This document shows, in pieces, positions 26,475 through 39,164 of a DNA stretch of 64,000 nt (position 1 is the first letter of the stretch; each line of letters opens with the position of its first letter). A model generated the notes under the pieces. The model did not search any database, was not told where the DNA came from, and saw only the letters and a list, made by a program, of their open reading frames with translations. This stretch comes from Delphinapterus leucas (taxonomy: Eukaryota; Chordata; Mammalia; Artiodactyla; Monodontidae), in assembly GCF_002288925.2 (NCBI RefSeq), contig NW_022098031.1, forward strand, positions 3,028,117 through 3,092,116, given 5' to 3'. A program made the position numbers and the translations under genes.

Positions 26475-26955
26475 CATTCTTAACTCATTTCAGAAATCAT
26501 TACTAAGGACGTACTGTGTGTAAGGTTCTGGGCTAATCCCTTGAAATACAGAAGTGGTTAAAATGTAAAAATACTGCTGTCCTCACAGTGCTTACATTCC
26601 AGATGGGAGGAAGTGGCAATAATAAACAATGAATATAATAAATAAGTTGTAGGTTAGAGAGGGGTTAGAGCTACAGAAAAGAAGGAAAACTACAGCAACC
26701 ATGATGTGGAGTGCAGATGGGCACACTGCAGTGTTAAAAGAGAAGTTAAGGTCAGCATCAGTGAGAAGGCAACACTAGAGCATTTGACTTGCAGGAGGTG
26801 AGAGATTCAGCCAAGTGGCTATCAGAGGAAGAGCATTCCAGGCAAAGGAATCAGCTACAACATATTTCCTAAGCGGGGAGCAAGCCTAGTCTATTTGACA
26901 CCATGGCAGGGCTTTGAGCAAAAGAGTGACATCTGACAGGTATGTTCAAAGAGTT
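26475..26955 (-). mobile_element. Old L2 LINE fragment
   Basis: The plus text is the reverse complement of the L2 3' end: 'TACTGTGTGTAAGGTTCTGGGC', 'CTTACATTCCAGATGGGAGG', 'AGAGCATTCCAGGCAAAGGAATC', 'CAGGGCTTTGAGCAAAAGAGTGACATCTGACAGG'. Non-coding. Confidence 0.75.
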
Positions 26956-27124
26956 TTGTAGATACTGACCCACTGAACCCCCAGAACGATTTCATGAAAT
27001 CAATGCCATTTTTTATACCCTTTTAGCAGATGAGAACCTGAAGCATAGAGAGGTTAGGTAAGTTGCCCAAGGTCACACAATTAGGAAGTGGTGGAACTGG
27101 GATCCAAGTGCAGGCAGTCTGATT
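26956..27124 (+). mobile_element. MIR SINE relic, interrupted by a CHR SINE
   Basis: 'CAGATGAGAACCTGAAGCATAGAGAGGTTAGGTAAGTTGCCCAAGGTCACACAATTAGGAAGTGG' is a well-preserved MIR 3' half. Its end ('GATTCTAGAG') is duplicated as the target site of the following CHR SINE. Confidence 0.85.
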
Positions 27125-27364
27125 CTAGAGGTGAGCTCTTTTTTTTTTTTTTTTTTTTCAGTACGCAGGCCTCTCACTGTTGTGGCCTCTCCCGTTGCAG
27201 AGCACAGGCTCCGGACGCGCAGGCTCAGCGGCCATGGCCCACGGGCCCAGCCGCTCCGCGGCACGTGGGATCTTCCCAGACCGGGGCACGAACCCGTGTC
27301 CCCTGCATCGGCAGGCTGGCTCTCAACCACTGAGCCACCAGGGAAGCCCTAGAGGTGAGCTCTT
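27125..27364 (-). mobile_element. CHR-type SINE with perfect 16-bp target-site duplication
   Basis: The direct repeat CTAGAGGTGAGCTCTT occurs at 27125-27140 and 27349-27364. The element between them reads on the minus strand from 'GGGCTTCCCTGGTGGCTCAG' to a pure poly(A) tail, seen as T from 27141 to 27158. The intact duplication and uninterrupted tail suggest one of the youngest insertions here. It landed in an MIR. Confidence 0.95.
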
Positions 27365-29479
27365 AACAAGGAGATATTCAGTCCTTGAACAGGACACACA
27401 CAGGCACGCATGCTCGCTCACATGTGCACAACCCCCCCCCCCACACACTCAAGAGTGGAGAGGAAGCTGAGAAGCCAGAAGAGGAGAGTTTGTTATCCAC
27501 ATTCTATGTCTCTTGGTCCACATTTTATTTTCTCTCTTGTATATTTTACTTGTTAACCTTTAGATCAAAATGTCTGTTTAAATGAAAGATGTTCAAACTG
27601 ACTGAAAACATTTGGGGTTATTCTCAAAAGAGTAAAACAAATTAGCAATTCTTAATGTATAAAATAAATATTGTGGAAATTATTGTGGAGTTATGTCAAT
27701 TTACTTTAAATAAACAAAGAGAACAAAACAAAAATACTCTCATGAAACAATGTGCGCTAAAATTATTTTAGGTCTACAGAGAAAAATACAAGAACATTTT
27801 TCTGGCTAAATATCCAGAATAATATAGCCACCAGTCATTCAAGCTATTCACTTGGGAAGAGCTTTGGAATCAACAGAAAGGCTTCATAAATCATGATTTA
27901 TGACTCTCATCTCATGTAAATGAAGATAATGTGTCACCGAGATTCTTTTCCATGTTAATTATCTTGGTTCTATTGTATAGACACTTATTCCTTTCCTATG
28001 TATACTATCAATACAGGCTTTGAAAAATGCTTAGGTACATTGTTATATTTAAGTTCACATAGATTATAATTCATACACTATTTCACTATGTCAAATCTAT
28101 ACACATGGAAATAAGTATTAATGTCTGAAATATAACATTCTCCAAAACATAGAATAAATTCTGTTAAAATGAAGACTTGGAGCTCCTCTTTATCATGGTG
28201 CTAACTAAGTACTACACTACCTTTAGTACAGTAACTACTCTGCATTTATTAAATTAACAATCCAAAAAGTAATCAAATCCAATTTATCAAAAGAAAAAAT
28301 TATTTAAGAGTCTATCTCAGAATTAAAGGACACTGGTGAAAAGAATGCTTTTCATAAGCTTTCACTAAAAAAAATAAGATAGCTCTCCCCAAGATGGTAT
28401 AAAATGACCATGCCTATTATACATAGGTCTATATTTTAAAATATAATACAGTTTCATAATATCCATGCATATCCAGCAAGAAGAGAAAAAAATTTCCCCC
28501 AATGGGTCATAACCACTGAGAAATGTGGGGCAAGAAACTCCACATGGCAGATACAGAAATAAAGTGAGGGAAAGCAATGACAAATGATATCTCATCTCAC
28601 TTCCAGAGTCAACATCCTTTGCACAATACCACTTTACTTCCTATATTTTTCCAGTTACCATTCTTGCTTCTTGTCCGTTCAAATGGCTTAAACCAAACTC
28701 TAGGAAATATTATTTCTGGCAGTTTTCAAAATCTAGATCTCTTTCTACCAACCACCACTTCCCCCAAAAAATTAATAATAAAAAATATATTTTATTTTTT
28801 CTCCTTCTCTATTCTTAAGGAAATCTAAAGAACTTATACTGTAGAGAATGTTTTTTTCACTTTGATTCCTGCACAATTTCACATGACATCACAAAATACC
28901 AAGACAAGCTTAAAGAACAGAAGCACATCTGCATTACTTAGTAAAAACAAATATCCCTTATCATTCCATGGCCTTTGTAGTACACTCCATATTTTTTGGT
29001 GAAACTGTGATTTTTCTTTATTAATAATTCACTAATGAGTAAAATTTGCCAAAGGAAATGAGTTTACATGGCTGTACAGAGACAGAAATATTGCTTAATA
29101 TGAAGTGAGGGATGGTTGACAGATGAAAGAGAAGGAGATTTCTGAGCTGCTGAATATTGACAATAAGTGGGAAGTGGTTTGTGAATGTATCTTGGAATTT
29201 TATGTTAGCTTTCTGAGTCAATACTAATTGCCAAAAACAAACTCAAGGCAAACTGTATTATTAGGTTTTAGGCTTGGCTTCTAAGATGGAAAAAGTTAAA
29301 TATTTACATATGTGTGATACAGTGTGTATATTTTAGTAGACGATAAAAGAGTACTTTCATATTGGACATTCTCCCTCCTTAAGAAAAATGATCATAGCTA
29401 TGTATGCCATAGAGCTAATGATCTGATAACCCGAAAATTGATCAGAAACATATGAGTAATTTGCATGAAACCTGTTAAC

Positions 29480-29900
29480 TTAATTACGTTCTGTGATCAT
29501 TTTTTGATGTGTCAACTTAGCTAGGTTTATTTAGTTCCACTCAACACCAATCTGGGTGTCGCTGTGAAAGCATTTTGTGGATGTGGTTAAAGTCCATAGC
29601 AGTTGACTTTAAGTAAGGGAGATAATCCTAGATTATCACTAGGATAGTAGGCCTGACTCACTCCTTGAAAGGTCTTAAAAGTGGGAGTGTGGCCTCCTTG
29701 AGAGACGAAATTCCACCAGTTTATAGCGGTTTCAGCTCGTGCTAAGAGTGTCAGCCTGTCTTCCTGCTGGGCTGTCCTCAGGATTTCAGACTTGCCTAGC
29801 CAGCCCCCATTATCATGTGAATCAATTCTTTAAAATAAATCTGTTTGCACTCTTTCTTACTGATTCTGCTTCTCTAGCTGAATCATGACTGATATAGTTC
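29480..29900 (+). repeat. Ancient interspersed repeat, family unresolved
   Basis: The text begins 'TTGATGTGTCAACTTAGCTAGG', continues 'ATCTGGGTGTCGCTGTGAAAGCATTTTGTGGATG' and ends 'ATCATGTGAATCAATTCTTTAAAATAAATCTGTTTGCA...GATTCTGCTTCTCTAGCTGAATCATGACTGATATAG'. I recognise this as a high-copy ancient mammalian repeat ('gtgtcaactt...ggttctgtttctct...gactaata') but cannot name the family from memory with certainty. No coding capacity seen. Confidence 0.6.
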
Positions 29901-30518
29901 CAAACTAGAAAAAAGGCAGGAACAAAAGAGTAAAGGAAGCTGCAGTGGTTTGTCAGCACCCCACACCAGCTGTGTCTACATGCACCCACAGACTCAAGTC
30001 AGACAAACAATGTGTGTATAGAAACTCACACACACGTATACACGCACATGCATGCACAATCTCACATCAAAATGGTATGTTCCCAAACACTCAAACTCCT
30101 ATGTTTAACAGACCTGAAATTTTTGACAGATGTAATGATTTAATCGATCAAAAGCATCAACCAAAGAAAACTACACAACTGGAGACTAGGATTCAAAAAG
30201 CACATTCTAAACAATAACTTGTAGAAGGAAGGAACTCTGATATACTACTTACAAGAAAGACATTTCACACATTTTGATACAAACCACAATCACCTTCAGA
30301 AAACAAACACTATAAATATTTCACCTAAAAAGTGATAAGTGTTGGTCATCCAACCAATAGAAAAGTGGTTTTAAATTCTATAATGTTAATCAAAGAATCC
30401 CAACACTTTGATACAACTATATAAATATGTTTTCCAAACTCGCAAACAAAAACTTATTAAAAACAAGCTGTATCAAGATAAATTCATTCTAAACACATTC
30501 CCCGCTTCCCTTCCTTAC

Positions 30519-30702
30519 CTGGACTGCATATCTTGCTGGGTTTTGGCCTGACTGGCTTCTGCCTGAGGGGAGGCGTGGGTGACCCGCTGCTGAAGCTCCA
30601 CCAAGGACTGGTAATACTGCTGCTGGTGATGCTGCTGCTGCTTGTAGCGAGACAAACTGAAAAACAGCCCTAGAATGGCTTTTAAGTTTCCATTTCTTAT
30701 TT
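30519..30702 (-). CDS. NAV3: NAV3 exon: end of CH domain and Gln/His-rich segment (184 nt)
   Basis: The acceptor ...GATACAG ends at 30703 and the donor GTAAGG starts at 30518. Entry is in phase 1 (G carried from the previous exon completes Glu) and exit in phase 2. It encodes 61 residues. The first 19, starting EIRNGNLKAILGLFFSLSR, form the last helix of the calponin-homology domain. A Gln/His/Tyr-rich stretch follows (KQQQHHQQQYYQ), then a short helical-looking segment SLVELQQRVTHA and a Ser/Gln-rich tail ending TQQDMQS. CH domains often contact actin, but for a single CH domain of this type the partner cannot be read from sequence. In the Ala-Ser-Pro segment I recall a slightly different sequence in human NAV3, which is from memory and should be checked. 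Confidence 0.95.
30617..30640 (-). repeat. NAV3: CAG/CAY repeat encoding QQQHHQQQ
   Basis: On the coding strand there are three CAG, then CAT, CAC, then three CAG codons. The CAT and CAC interrupt the CAG run, which usually stabilises such repeats. It lies directly after the CH domain. Confidence 0.9.
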
Positions 30703-33700
30703 CTGTATCAAGTGGAAAATATAAAAACAGTATCATAGAAAATGATTATTTTTTACAAATGAAATTCTAGAAGCAAGTCTCTTAGGCTAAATCTACGGAG
30801 ACAGAAATACAACTTGATTTTCTCAGTCACAGATTTAAGCAAATCTGATTTTCTGAAACATGCTAGCATTTCCAAATAGCTTGGAAATTTCAGGGAGAGA
30901 GGGAAGGGATGAAGCATAAAGAGAACAAAGCTTACTCAAGTGATGTTCTTTGCTGACCCTGAATGACAGTTTTTCTAGAGTTAGTTTCTTCATGGAAATG
31001 GAGGGGCTCTCAGTCTTGTGCTAATCATTTGGTTTAGCACTCTGCTTCCCTCACAAACACACACAGCTGTTACCAACACAGTGGTGGCTATGAGCTAGAG
31101 AAAGAAAGCCACTTAAATGCTGGTTGTCCTACATTATAAATACTGATGCTACGGGTGCACCTCGTAATAGCAACTAGATTTATAACTGTTAGCACAATTC
31201 GAAATCACCCACCAACCAATTTATTTTCAAAAATATATGTATGTGTCCTCCAAAAAGCAGACTACATCATAGGTATCCATTTTTAATGCTCCAATTCTTT
31301 TATTTTTAATTTATGTTACATATTAATAAATATTAAAGATCACCTTACTCATGACTTTAGATAACATAGTTGAATAAATGTAAGTGGAGTTCCTAGTTCT
31401 AACACATGGGGCTCCTGTGTAAGTTTTTCTAATACTGAATAAAAAATTAAATGCACAAAGTAGGCTACAACATGAGCCTACATTTTCCTCCTGCAGTTAT
31501 AATTTTAAAATTAGAAAATGAGATGCAAGTAAAGCTTGATATAATGCTACACAACCTATAATCATAATTTAAATGAAACTTGCTATTGGCAATAAAATAT
31601 ATCCTCCTTTGAGGTCAAGGTTTTATGTCTCCTTTTTGGAATTTAGAAACATTAATAGACTACTTAGATTTCTTGCTCTCTGATGGTTTATAATGCCACA
31701 CACACTATGCTGTGGAATTATTCATAAAAAATGAGGCTGAATTGTTATAAGCCCCCAATCTTCCTCACAGGGGTCATAACATATAAGTGTTGGCTTGTTC
31801 AATATAAAGCTACAGTGAGAAAGTATTAATTTTCTCCTGTAAACCTGAATGATCTTATTGAAAGAGGTTTTTTTAACTTCTTATTTTATTACTATGCATG
31901 TTTAATCAATTTAGAAAATCATTTTGGGCATTCATATATTTTTAGGAGATAAATAAAAAGCAAGAGGTTTATGTTAATAAAAGATATCATGTTACACTCC
32001 CTAACACCATACACAAAAATAAACTCAAAATGGATTAAAGACCTAAATGTAAGACTGGACACTATAAAACTCTTAGAGGAAAACACAGGCAGAACACTCT
32101 ATGACATAAATCACAGCAAGATCCTTTTGGACCCACCTCCTAGATAAATGGAAATAAAAACAAAAATAAACAAGTGGGACCTAATGAAACTTGAAAGCTT
32201 TTGCACAGCCAAGGAAACCATAAACAAGACGAAAAGACAACCCTCAGAATGGGAGAAAATATTTGCAAACGAATCAACGGACAAAGGATTAATCTCCAAA
32301 ATATACAAGTAGCTCATGCAGCTCAATATCAAAAAAACAAACAACCCAATCCAAAAATGGGCAGAAGATCTAAATAGACATTTCTCCAAAGAAGATATAC
32401 AGATTGCCAGCAAACACATGAAAGGATGCTCAACATCACTAATCATTAGAGAAATGCAAATCCAAACTACAACGAGGTTATCACCTCACACCAGTCAGAA
32501 TGGCCATCATCAAAAAATCTACAAACAATAAATGCTGGAGAGGGTGTGGAGAAAAGGGAACCCTCTTGCACTGCTGGTGGGAATGTAAATTGATACAGCC
32601 ACTATGGAGAACAGTATGGAGGTTCCTTAAAAAACTAAAAACAGAACTACCATATGACCCAGCAATCCCACTACTGGGCATATACCCTGAGAAAACCATA
32701 ATTCAAAAAGTGTCATGTACCACAATGTTCCTTGAAGCCCTATTTACAATAGCCAGGACATGGCAGCAGCCTAAGTGTCCATCGACAGATGAATGGATAA
32801 AGAAGATGTGGCACATATATACAATGGAATATTACTCATCCATAAAAAGAAATGAAATTGATGTATTTGTAGTGAAAGGGATGGACCTAGAGTCTGTCAT
32901 ACAGAGTGAAGTAAATCAGAAAGAGAAAAACAAATACCGTGTGCTAACACATATATATGTAATCTAAAAAAAAAACAAAGGTTCTGAAGAACTCAGGGGC
33001 AGGACAGGGATAAAGACGCAGATGTAGAGAATGGACTTGAGGACACGGGTTTGGGGGAGAAAGGTAAGCTGGGATGAAGTGAGAGAGTGGCACTGGCATA
33101 TATACACTACTAAATGTAAAATAGCTAGTGGGAAGCAGCTGCATAGCACAGGGAGATCAGCTTGGTGCTTTGTGACTATCTAGAGTAGTGGGATAGGGAG
33201 GGTGGGAGGGAGAGGCAAGAGGAAGGGGATATGGGGATATATGTATACGTATAGCTGATTCACTTTGTTATACAGTAGAAAGTAACACAACACTGTAAAG
33301 CAGTTATACTCCAATAAAGATGTTTAAAAACAAAGTATGAAAAAATAAAACAAAGCAAAACAAAAAGATGTCATGTTATACGGAAGAGACATAAAACGAA
33401 TAAATGGTAACATTTCTCACCAACTTTAACCACTTAGAAAGTAAAGTATTATCCTGGAGGGTTTTATCAAATTTTATTCTAAGTAACAGAACCATGAGTT
33501 AGGTTTGAACATAAGTTTTTTGCCATTAAATATGTAATTTAATATTAAACATCATGATGACATATACAGATAAAGGATTAAAGAAATATAAAATTTAAAC
33601 AGTGAAGAAAAATTGACAAACGTAAATAATTCTAGTACATGTCCATAATATTTCAGAAGTCACACAATTCCTCTTTTTCCAATGGCAGCAAACTTTGAGC

Positions 33701-34549
33701 AGCTTGGAATTGTCTAATATTTCTACTATCTGTGGGGGAAAAAGGCTTTTCAGAGTAAACTGACTGTAGTAGAAACAAGAAGCAACATAAATTGTCAAAA
33801 GTGTTTAATCATAAAATTCTAATTAAAAATGGTTGTTGCTGATACAGATCTCAAAGGACTTGGTATTTCATAACTTTAGCAATTGTTTTTTGTTAATAGT
33901 ACTAAATTGGAAATTTTGCAAAGGCTTCCTAAAAATATATGTGGAAGAAAAACAAATGCAGAAAAAACAATAACAGATCTAGTTTTCTTTTTCCACTTTT
34001 CTATATTTCAATGTCAGTGATGATCTTTTAAACATTTAAAAATTTTAAGGCCTTTACAAAGAACAGTTATTAATACTGTTAGTGCTAATTAAGTAAGAAC
34101 TCCTGATGACTTATTTAAAATTAACAAATATTTAGACTTGGACTACCAACTTGATCAAATTATAGAATTGTTATTGATAAAATATGAGCATTAATTACAC
34201 TATTTTAACTGTATTTATGTCCATCTACTGTATTTATTATCCAGCATTATCTATCTATCCATCCATCTACTTAAGACTCTACAAACACTACCAACTGGTA
34301 ATAACATAAAGATATTTTGTTAATATGTCCCCCTCCCATAATGTAAAGAACAATTTTGGCAAAATCTGGAAACATACCTACATAAGGCGTACATTAATAA
34401 CCATTGAATTTATGTTTCTATTATTTTGGAAACTTTACTGATTTCCTTTCTTGTATTAGGGGCTATGTACTCCCACTTTACATTTCTAGCATTATAAAAA
34501 GTCTTTTACAAACATGGATGCCATTTGTGACAACTGTGCTTTTTCTTAC
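30703..34549 (-). other. NAV3: NAV3 intron, 3847 bp
   Basis: It runs from the donor GTAAGA (34549-34544) to the acceptor at 30705-30703. A 5'-truncated L1 takes up 1.4 kb of it. The rest is AT-rich and I recognise nothing in 30710-31975 or 33385-34540. Confidence 0.85.
31979..33381 (+). mobile_element. 5'-truncated L1 LINE with imperfect 19-bp target-site duplication
   Basis: A 19-bp direct repeat (AAAAGATATCATGTTACAC and AAAAGATGTCATGTTATAC, two mismatches) flanks the element at 31979-31997 and 33363-33381. Inside are the last roughly 320 codons of ORF2, read on the plus strand to a stop near 32965, then a 3' UTR of about 360 bp ending in AATAAAGATG and an A-rich tail. ORF2 carries an in-frame TAG near 32310, so it is dead. 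It is antisense to NAV3. It closely resembles the matching part of the large L1 at 42-49 kb. Confidence 0.93.
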
Positions 34550-34622
34550 CTTCAGCAGATAGACCTTGAACATTTACTCCTCTGGCTGCTAGAAAACTAA
34601 GGCAGACATCAACATTTTCAAT
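34550..34622 (-). CDS. NAV3: NAV3 exon: CH domain middle (73 nt)
   Basis: The acceptor ...TGTTGCAG ends at 34623 and the donor GTAAGA starts at 34549. Phase 0 in, phase 1 out. It encodes 24 residues, starting IENVDVCLSFLAARGVNVQG and ending LSAE, plus the first base of the next Glu codon. This is the CH-domain helix before the final one. The Val-Asp-Val-Cys-Leu-Ser order fits NAV3 rather than NAV2. It is found only by reading the sequence, since the exon is too short for a long open frame. Confidence 0.95.
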
Positions 34623-36479
34623 CTGCAACATGAAAAGCAGTGAAAAAGTAACTTAGAAGGTTATTTTTAAATAAATAAATGAGCTAGAATGAAGCCAGAG
34701 AGAAAGATAAAGAAAGAATGAATGCTTTACATTCATTTCATACTAGAGGTCTTTAACCAGAGTTTAACTAGAATTATTTTGGCTAATTGCAGAATGAATA
34801 TAAAGATTGCATTGTCCGATTTAGTACTTACAAACAATTCATAAAGGCCTGACCAAGAATGGCATTCTTACAGATTAGCAACCCACCTACTTAACATAAA
34901 ACCAGACTGATTTTGTGCTTCACAAACAAGTCTCAACTAAAGTATCCAAATAGGAGGAGACTCCTGTTTCTGTGAGTTAGAATACTAGGATGTGGGTAAC
35001 TGAGATTCGAACAGTAATATTTGGTAAGTATGCCAAAAGATAAGGATTGATATACATGAAAGAAATGAAGCATATTTTCATCCTAAATCATAGAAATTCT
35101 TTATTTTAAAAACTGTATTTGTACTTCTACAGTTGCTAATTCTCTGCTTAAATATAGGCATTGCCTTTGTAATTTAAAAGAGTGATGCCACTGCTTTTGA
35201 ACAGTTCATTGCAACATGATAGCCAGTGATTAACCATTTAGGGTGAGAAGCAAAAAAAAAAAAAAAAGACTAATTTATGTTAATTCATGGGCTGATTTCA
35301 GTATTAGTTATGGCATTATGTAGCAAAGTTAAATAGCTAAGACTTTTTAAAAGAATGTAGGAAACTAGAAAGTTCCAGTTCTTTGTGAGTCATCTCCCTG
35401 GGTTTTGTGGTGTTCCATAAATCTTGAAATTCTAAAGTAAATAAGAGATTTAAAGTTAATACTTGGCAAGGTACTGTTTTCTGTCTTATTAAATTCTCAT
35501 CAAAAGCTATGCAGGAGGACATACAAAGTTTTGCCAATGTCCTCTTTAGCTGAGCTTCATAGGAAGGTCAAAATGTCTGTTAAAGAAAAGAAAAAGAAAA
35601 AAAATATATTCCAGAATCTGTCTTTATAAAATGGACAACTGTTTACGTTCCTTTTTAAATGTAATTTTGTGCAAGATTAAAGTAATAATATCCAATGAGA
35701 GGTTCTTTACTTCAAAATGATTGCAGCCAAGGTATACACATTTGCTTTGAGAAAAAAATAACTTCTTGATTCGTTTCAAAATAAGTTTTACTGAAAGAAT
35801 GATAGAGTTGAAGACGCTGAATGTTACATGACCAAGTGGACCTTCTCGTTCTACTTGTCAACGTCTAAATACCCAAAAAACCTATGGTTCTGGAATCCAC
35901 TTCAAATTCTTTCCTTCACATTTCACTTTGCTATTAGAAAATAAGATAACATAAAGGAAAGAAAAAGAAAAGTGTAACAAGCAGAATATACTACTGTGTC
36001 TACCCAGTGTGTCCTTTAAAAAATTTTTTTTCAGGTTGATTAAAAATAAAAGATGCCAAATAATTATTGTGGCCTAATATTAAGACAGAATTGAGCTGAG
36101 TATTTTTGAATGTTTGCTGCAACAATTATTATTGATATTATTAATTTTACACCAATTATATGAATTTTATAGAAAGTAAGATTTCTGGCCCAAATATATA
36201 TAATTTACTGCAAAATGTATTTTTATTATACATAAACAGATTAGTTCATTGGAAGACCAAGAAAATATTCATGAACAGTGTCTGTAATTAAGTGTAAAAT
36301 GGCTTTTTTGGCTGTTCAAACAGAATAAAAAATAAAACTGCTGTCTAGATTGGGTATTAGAGACAAACAACTCTCTCTCAATATGCACCATAAATTAGAA
36401 AGGGAAATTAAAAGGGTCCTAGTAAAGAAAAAAATACTCAAAATATACCTTACATTCCTTTCATATCTATTTATCAGAA

Positions 36480-36610
36480 GCATTCAACCTTTTGTAATAG
36501 TCCTTTACAGTCATTCACTATGAGCACCAACAATTTGAGGTAGTTAATTCTGTTTCCCGTCTTACTATAGCAGGTAAATAACAGCAACAGAATAAGTACT
36601 TGAATACAAA
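36480..36610 (+). mobile_element. Possible MIR relic
   Basis: 'AGTCATTCACTATGAGCACC...' and 'CTTACTATAGCAGGTAAATAACAGCAACAG' weakly follow the MIR 3' half. Very diverged; could be chance. Confidence 0.3.
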
Positions 36611-38528
36611 ATCTCCAGTATGACTATTAAAGGATAGTTCATTACACTTTATTTATTCACCAATTTTTGTTTTTGGTCATAATTAATTTTCCAACAATGT
36701 AACAACATAACAAACAAAACTTAAGAAAATAATATCCTCTCCCTACCTAACTCCAAAGTCATCTATAAATTCCATCATGCTTGTTGGTACTACTTACATT
36801 TTTTACCCAGCGATGTTATAATAAAAGAAAATGGCTGTGAGAAATGTTGTTAAATGTCATTTATATGTTTAGTTTCCTTGTCAGAGGCATACTCTAAAAT
36901 AATTTGAGAATATTTTCTACCTATATAATAATATATTTTAGTTAATGATTATTTTTATTTTAATAAATTTGAGACATTAGTTTCTCATAATTCCTGCTTT
37001 AAAATAATAGATTGTCCCCTCACATTTCCCAGTTAAATATCTATAAATACTGTTTTAGTTCCTAATTTTTTTGTCATGTCAAACCTCAACTGTTGTTTGA
37101 ACTAAAAACCTCCAAACATTTTTGAAATCCTAAACAGATAAAAGTGATTTTGTCATCAAATTCATCCAATTAACTGAAGTGAGTTTTATTTTTTCTCAGC
37201 ATTATTTGAATCATATAGCAAATAAGCTATCAAAATTCAAACTGTAATTTTAACAGCTAATAATTTGGGTCAATTTTTAATTAGAATAATTTCATGTACT
37301 TAATAAACTAATAAACAACCCAATGCACAGCTACCTAAGTATAATGGAAACAAAAGTTTCATAGATCAGTACTTACACTTGCTACATGAAATCGCTTGTG
37401 ATGCTTTCTACTAATAACATTGTCTTCTCTTTTCATTAATTAATTAATGCTTTTTAATCTGTATTTAAATATTGGTTAAAATCCACTAGATGAATTTCAG
37501 GATCCATTGATGGACAGTAATCCACAATTTGAAAAACACTGCCCTGAAGAAGACCAGAGCATTGACACATCTACCGTACCTTTTCTTTTGGGGGGTGGAG
37601 GTGGGCGTTATATTCAATGACTAATCAGAAAGTGGAAAATTATCCTCACAAGCAAAGTCTCTGCATGGATTTAATTACATCAGTTAACTGGCGCAAAACA
37701 AAAACAAAATATTCAAAATACTGGTTATATAATCACATAGTTAATTTTTAGGATATGTTTACAAATGGTGTCCTTCTGTTCAAGATCTGAAAAAGAATTT
37801 TAACTCTTTTCAATCCCCTTTAATTTGTCTAGATACCAAATCATTTTGAAAAGGAAAGCAACTGAGTTGAAATTTGAGTCAATCTTTCATAAGCAATCAG
37901 TTATTTGACCAAATTTAAACAACTATTTCAAAATTACTAGGTTATTTAACAAAGTCAATCATTTCTTGATCTCTCTCTCCTCACTCCCTCTATTTGGTTT
38001 GCGGGTAAATAGAGATGTTTGTTGAGTTTTCATAGTTTTATTTATTTATTTATTTGTTCATTCAGGTTTCTTTTTTTTTTTTAATGAAGACATGGGTTTA
38101 GCGAAGCTCTAAGCCTCTGAGAGACAAGAACTGAATTTTGTTGACTTGTGCACCTTCGGCAGCCTAGCATGGTGTTTGGTGTCTGATAGAGGCACAGTAC
38201 ATACTTGAGGAAGAAGGGAGGAAAGGAGTGTTGGCCAATTGGTCCTTGTATTTTTGGAAGAAATGAATCCAAGAAAAAAAAAGAGAGACAGAGATAGAGA
38301 CAGAGGAAGACAGAGAGTCATTTGATCCAGAGGCTAGATGTTATATTCTCTTTGGGATCTTTTAAAATATACTACTTCCCTGTGTCTGACGCCAGACAAT
38401 AAGAATCAGAAATTCTGTGAGTTGGGATTGGACATCAGTTTGTTTTCAAATTTTAGCTCCTAATCTCATCTTTAGTCTACCGTCATCTTTACAGATTAAG
38501 CAACTGACCTCCAGAGAAAGTCTCACAT

Positions 38529-38760
38529 AAAGATGAGCAGGGCTTCCCTGGTGGCGCAGTGGTTGAGAGTCCGCCTGCCGATGCAGCGGACACGGGTTCG
38601 TGCCCCGGTCCGGGAAGATCCTACATGCCGCGGAGCGGCTGGGCCCGTGAGCCATGGCTGCTGAGCCTGCGCGTCCGGAGCCTGTGCTCCGCAACGGGAG
38701 AGGCCACAACAGTGAGAGGCCCGCGTACGGAAAAAAAAAAAAAAAAAAAAAAGATGAGCA
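38529..38760 (+). mobile_element. CHR-type SINE with 11-bp target-site duplication
   Basis: The direct repeat AAAGATGAGCA is at 38529-38539 and 38750-38760. The element starts GGGCTTCCCTGGTGGCGCAG, has CGCGTACGG at its 3' end and about 20 uninterrupted A. It is antisense to NAV3. The long clean A tail suggests a recent insertion. Confidence 0.95.
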
Positions 38761-38767
38761 AAAGAAG

Positions 38768-39095
38768 CTAACAAAAGAGTATATACTATATGATGCTCAA
38801 TTTATGAAATTCAAGATCAAGACTAAACAATGAAAACAGACATTAGAATAGTGATGAGCTTTAGAGGGGTACAGTCTGGAAAGTGGCACAAGGGGAACAG
38901 ACATGCTAGAAGTATCCTTTGTTTTGATCTGAGTGGTGAGTGCACAGGTGTAGAGATATTTAAAATCTATCAGCTATATATTTAAGACTGGAGTATTTTA
39001 TACACTTTTTATGTTTGCTTTCCCTCAAATTCTATTAGAGTATTTATACTCTTCTATGTATGTTTTACTTAAATTAAAAATAAAATGATTGGTCC
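38768..39095 (+). mobile_element. Old mammalian L1 3' end
   Basis: 'ACTATATGATGCTCAATTTATGAAATTC', 'GAATAGTGATGAGCTTTAGAGG', 'GATCTGAGTGGTGAGTGCACAGGTG' and 'TAAGACTGGAGTATTTTATACAC' follow the 3' UTR of old L1M-type elements in order. Strongly diverged and non-coding. Confidence 0.6.
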
Positions 39096-39164
39096 CTCGC
39101 TTTGTTGAGCATAGACTCCAGGCATATAAAGATAGAAGTACGGCAACCCGTCAGGTAGCTCGTG

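Larger units (their letters stand above)
8173..30518 (-). other. NAV3: NAV3 intron, about 22.3 kb
   Basis: It runs from the donor GTAAGG (30518-30513) to the acceptor at 8175-8173. Its contents are L2, MIR and MER5 relics, two opposed L1 fragments, three CHR SINEs and microsatellites, each listed separately. Stretches where I recognise nothing include 8173-10180, 13280-14390, 17410-19590, 20140-21810, 23720-26470 and 27370-29480. No exon, tRNA or other RNA gene was recognised. Confidence 0.8.
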
